Assembly: GCA_000827265.1 (NCBI GenBank)
Contig: KN834762.1
Coordinates: forward strand, 498,939 to 562,938
Reading direction: 5' to 3'
Source of the DNA: Collybiopsis luxurians FD-317 M1
Taxonomy: Eukaryota; Basidiomycota; Agaricomycetes; Agaricales; Omphalotaceae
Length of the DNA stretch: 64,000 nucleotides
Positions 61,498-64,000 of the stretch are shown here, piece by piece. Every line of letters starts with the position of its first letter. Position 1 is the first letter of the stretch. A program made the position numbers and the translations under genes. Under the pieces are notes generated by a model. It was not told the origin of the DNA, made no database searches, and worked only from the letters and a program-made list of their open reading frames with translations.

Positions 61498-63824
61498 AGG
61501 AGTTGCTTATTTGCAACCGGGAGTCAGTTGGATTTTATAGGTACCATGTTGTACGGGACACTCCGAATGAAATGGGCTACTGAGGCACAAAGAGGTAATG
61601 ATAAACGCATGCCAAATTTTCCAGATGAGCTATGTAGTGATTGAAGGATCGATCTCTGTGGGAGCATGGCAGCGGCATATCTTCGTTTGCACCTGCGCCA
61701 TGGATCTACTTACCTTGCGGGGGTTCCTATACTCCGAAACGTGACATTAGGGTTCACCTCTGCAGGGTAGCGTAGCCACTGTAACAGAGTTTGGATCTCC
61801 TTCTGATTCCCATAGCATAAAAAATGATTCAAGAGCCCTGAGACCTCAAGACCTTGCGGTCATTAGTGGGTCACATATCTTTGAACTTCTAGTGTTGAGA
61901 GACCGAATTAGGAAGGATGATGGGTGAATACGTACTGTCAAGTGCCTTCACATTGTCGCTGCAATTAAAGATATGACAAGACGCAGCGGGATGAGTTGTT
62001 GCAGTGCGTGATGAAAATATCCACAGTAAAATGGTAAGTCCTTGGATCAATCAATCGCCTTTATCACTATGACTAGTCACTAGAATTGCTTCAAGTTGTC
62101 GGAAATGTTATGAGATCAGAACCGACATGAAAATAAAATAAAAGAACAACAGGAATTAGGCGAGTTTTTGTTGGTAGCTCTTTGCAGGCGATCGAGGTTG
62201 ATTTCGTTCCGCAAGCGAGTAATGCAGCGCATTTTCACGTCCGGGTCCGGGCACGTATCAATCATAATTCGAACCGTGCATAAATGCGCAAAACTTTAAC
62301 TCCGATGGAAAAACGCTTAATTGCAAGTCAGTATCATTAACCAGACATTCAAAACTATGGCCAAAGACTCATACAGGTTCGGGATACCTCGGGAAGGGAC
62401 ACATTTTGCAACAAGAACAAGAGCCAGATGTATAATCTACTGGAATCCTGATCTCTCCGAGCTCGAGCAGAGCACATGTATCTGGACCTACAGAAATGGA
62501 CAATATAATTAAAACCAGCACTAGGAGAATGCAATAATGCTAGGAAAGTTAAATTTACCCCATTTATCGCATCCGGTCTCGACGAAATTCCACGAGAGGT
62601 AAAGCTTAGATGGAGCTTCCAAAGGACGTGAGATGGGTTGCAGCCGTCTTGGTATACGCATATAAATCCAACAATCGAGCAAGATGCCAAACATAATTTT
62701 TGTCCCATTCAGCTGAAAGATTGCGGTTCTAGCTGTGCAGTTGAAGCGTTTTAGATCAGTGATCCTTCGAGTACGCTGCATATGCGCTGCGTCCTAATGA
62801 ATACCATTTGGCGTCGGAAGCGCCTATCATCAAGCGAAAGCAGCGGCGAAGGTTGATGCGCAGCGCCTGAGAGTATAATTACAGCACTGGACGGTAAGCA
62901 CTTTCGCATGCAATGTACAAGGAGGTTACTACTAACTCGTTTTTAATGCAGGACTATCGGCCATCTGACATCGTCGAATCCTTGTCCCCGACGGGACAAT
63001 GCAAATGGCGCCATTACTAGGATATTCGCAGAATGGTGGTTACCATTCGCTGGGCAGAATCCACGCCTAAGGACACCGAAGTAAGTATCTCTCCTGGTCA
63101 CTGCCTCGTTTCATCGGAAGAGGAATGAAGAAGTACTTGTTGCCGCATAGAAGCATGGGGCATTTTGGAAGACATTGTCCCACGAACGGCAAATGGCGGG
63201 CGGGGTCGATGGGAGAGAGATGTTTGTCCGGGATTGTGGCGGTTCGGTAACGTGTCAGGCAGCGGCAGTAGTAATTTCCTATTTGAGGCCTCTTGAACGT
63301 AAAGCAGGAAAGAAATTCTGTTTGCAGACACATGTAAAATATATTGATAACGGTGAAAGGCCACCGCAGGAGAGCCTCGCTAGGTTCAATTAGCGCGCAC
63401 AATCATCGGATCCTACCCGTAGATGGGGAACTAACTCATCGGAAATAGCAGGGCACCGAAGGTCCGCAGAAGTTTCTGGGTTGTTGTAACCCGACTTCGC
63501 GTCAACTTGTTACCAAGTCGTCGCGCAAGTTCGCGTAACGCGTTGTTGACGCGTTCGGTTGTGAAATTTGGGCGCTTAGTTCCGGTACCAGCGCCAAGTG
63601 GGTGGCTATCGATGGTAAAAGGTTCTCGTGATTCAGTTGTGATTTCAATTAAATTTGCGAGTATTGGAAGCTCGATTTTCCTGATTTTCGTAAATAGTTC
63701 ACATCAGCTTGAGAAGAAAATACTATCAGTAGTATCGGGGCGGGAGCGGCCGAGGAACGTTTCGGAAGCGGATCTCCGACGTTTGCAGGGACGGTACGGT
63801 TTCTTTCCTACCTTCATCTTCACA
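61498..63824. other. Intergenic upstream of both the ICMT-like and dehydrogenase genes
   Basis: No gene recognised. Small frames around 62355-62781 and 63067-63402 (-) have no motif. Near 63497-63565 inverted GCGTCAAC/GTTGACGC arms enclose an ACGCGT box, with a second ACGCGT in the right arm; such boxes resemble MBF (cell-cycle) sites in yeasts. Confidence 0.4.
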
Positions 63825-64000
63825 ATGCCTGGACTCAGTGCTTTATCCCTTGAACGAGCTGAGCAACTTTCATCTTTACCACTCTCTAAAGGCACAAGCT
63901 TCTCAGGAGGAACAGCCAAGAATTTCATCGACGGTGAATTTCGTGAAAGTGCTACAGACAAATGGATTGAACTCTTGGATCCGGTGAACTAGATTTTTTC
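63825..64000 (+). CDS. Methylmalonate-semialdehyde dehydrogenase, N-terminal part (cut by window edge)
   Basis: Converts methylmalonate semialdehyde (valine, thymine, inositol catabolism) to propionyl-CoA using NAD and CoA, normally in mitochondria. The frame from the ATG at 63825 (context CACAATGCC) reads SLERAEQLSSLPLSKG and then GTAKNFIDGEFRESATDKWI, followed by ELLDP, the characteristic opening of ALDH6-type enzymes. A GTGAAC splice donor starts at 63985 and the rest of the gene lies outside. No mitochondrial presequence is evident after this ATG, so an upstream exon is possible; the frame is open to 63507 but lacks an early ATG. Confidence 0.7.

Noticed and set aside
1..64000. CRISPR array, prophage or bacterial operon
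   Set aside because: No regular spacer repeats and no Shine-Dalgarno-linked gene runs; genes are intron-rich and fungal throughout.

Overview
This is a stretch of filamentous-fungal nuclear DNA, almost certainly from a mushroom-forming basidiomycete (Agaricomycetes). Genes are cut by many 45-70 bp introns. The gene families are typical of that group: a four-ligand secreted laccase, two multi-exon DUF6534-type membrane proteins, a P450, a basidiomycete-type sesquiterpene-synthase relative and a MULE-type transposase with a WRKY-GCM1 zinc finger. A run of 20 Ns at 2311-2330 marks an assembly gap. All exon models were built by eye from open frames, splice consensus and remembered family motifs; no alignment was run.

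Layout. 1-1258 (-): broken transposase running off the left edge. 1700-1830: CACGCACC-rich simple sequence. 1881-2273: extra copy of the 3' end of the next gene, beside the gap. 3427-4705 (+): secreted class II aldolase/adducin-fold protein. 5113-10176 (+): complete 5-oxoprolinase. 10220-12046 (-): Dal5-like MFS transporter, ending 43 bp from the oxoprolinase. 12443-15644 (-): Zn2Cys6 transcription factor. 17511-20221 (+): laccase. 22677-24347 (+): seven-helix receptor-like protein. 24553-27341 (-): acyl-CoA synthetase/AMP ligase. 28260-31092 (-): amino-acid permease. 33431-34985 (-): F-box protein, divergent from 35091-36333 (+), a degenerate terpene synthase. 38932-40199 (-): bHLH regulator. 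42937-43400 (+): mitochondrial ATP synthase subunit f. 44682-47046 (+) and 48473-50594 (-): two DUF6534-type proteins flanking a single-exon membrane protein at 47358-48266. 51909-54119 (+): cytochrome P450. 55693-56633 (-): Ser/Pro-rich conserved unknown. 60651-61497 (-): isoprenylcysteine methyltransferase-like protein. 63825 to the edge (+): start of methylmalonate-semialdehyde dehydrogenase.

Functional links are loose. The oxoprolinase and the organic-anion/amide-type transporter are the one pair whose roles could plausibly connect (pyroglutamate or amide nitrogen use). The rest looks like an ordinary mixed fungal neighbourhood. I saw no convincing new multi-gene system. The most interesting signals lie in gene structure: four candidate microexons of 3, 6, 9 and 9 nt, three GC-AG introns (two in one gene), two 56-bp laccase introns that are about 77% identical, a terpene synthase that has lost its metal-binding residues, and several duplications and palindromes in intergenic DNA.
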